Origin: Sulfurimonas sp.
GTDB taxonomy: Bacteria > Campylobacterota > Campylobacteria > Campylobacterales > Sulfurimonadaceae
Length of the DNA: 6,518 bases
NCBI GenBank assembly: GCA_022712845.1
Contig: JAFLJV010000227.1
Span: forward strand, 1-6,518
Reading direction: 5' to 3'
Below the pieces are notes generated by a model. It worked only from the letters and a program-made list of their open reading frames with translations. It did no database searches and was not told the DNA's origin. Numbering within the stretch: the stretch's first letter is position 1; each line of letters starts with the position of its first letter. Shown in pieces: positions 6,455 to 6,518 of this stretch. The translations under genes and the position numbers were made by a program.

Positions 6455-6518
6455 TTATTTTAAAAGTTCAATTTCAATACGACGATTAAGTGCACGACCT
6501 TCTGCCGTTTTGTTAGTA
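6455..6518 (-). CDS. C-terminus of an OmpA/MotB-family peptidoglycan-binding protein, 5' part outside window
   Basis: On the minus strand a frame entering from the window edge reads TNKTAEGRALNRRIEIELLK and stops at TAA (6455-6457). TAEGRALNRRIEI is the hallmark end of OmpA-like domains (the NRRVEI-type motif), whose Asp/Arg residues bind meso-diaminopimelate of peptidoglycan. Only 20 residues are visible, so it cannot be told whether this is an outer-membrane porin, a Pal-like lipoprotein or a MotB-type protein. It ends 17 nt before the asparagine synthetase start, suggesting shared transcription. Confidence 0.78.
   Translation of the reverse strand, partial: TNKTAEGRALNRRIEIELLK

Overview
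The window is AT-rich throughout and fits a Campylobacterota (epsilonproteobacterial) genome of the Arcobacter/Sulfurimonas kind. This rests on base composition, Lys/Asn/Ile-rich proteins and family resemblance; the genus cannot be fixed from this sequence alone.

Plus strand, 1-3906: the 3' part of a sulfur-assimilation operon. It begins inside the end of cysN (GTPase subunit of sulfate adenylyltransferase). Next come a siroheme/[4Fe-4S] ferredoxin-type sulfite reductase (175-1734), a class V PLP enzyme of the cysteine-desulfurase-like superfamily (1727-3040) and a SAM-dependent methyltransferase (3031-3906). These genes are packed with gaps or overlaps of about 13 nt or less. CysN activates sulfate and the sulfite reductase makes sulfide. 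The PLP enzyme and the methyltransferase are operon partners whose substrates I cannot name.

The most interesting spot is the PLP-enzyme/methyltransferase junction. The methyltransferase frame is open and protein-like for about 50 codons upstream of its first ATG (3184), but that stretch has no ATG, GTG or TTG, and the ATG at 3184 has no ribosome binding site. At the junction sits ATTA (3031-3034), where an ATGA stop/start overlap would be expected. The same place carries an in-frame A_AAA_AAA heptamer (3025-3031) whose -1 shift leads exactly into the methyltransferase frame. A non-canonical ATT start, programmed -1 frameshifting, or a one-base lesion or error are the competing explanations.

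Plus strand, 3907-4637: a short intergenic region with an extended -10 promoter and a good ribosome binding site, then a beta-carbonic anhydrase.

Minus strand, 6518-4632: the last 20 codons of an OmpA/MotB-like protein, then, 17 nt on, a complete glutamine-hydrolysing asparagine synthetase (asnB). asnB converges on the carbonic anhydrase gene and overlaps its end by 6 nt, leaving no room for an intergenic terminator. No tRNA, rRNA, CRISPR array, insertion sequence or convincing intrinsic terminator was seen.
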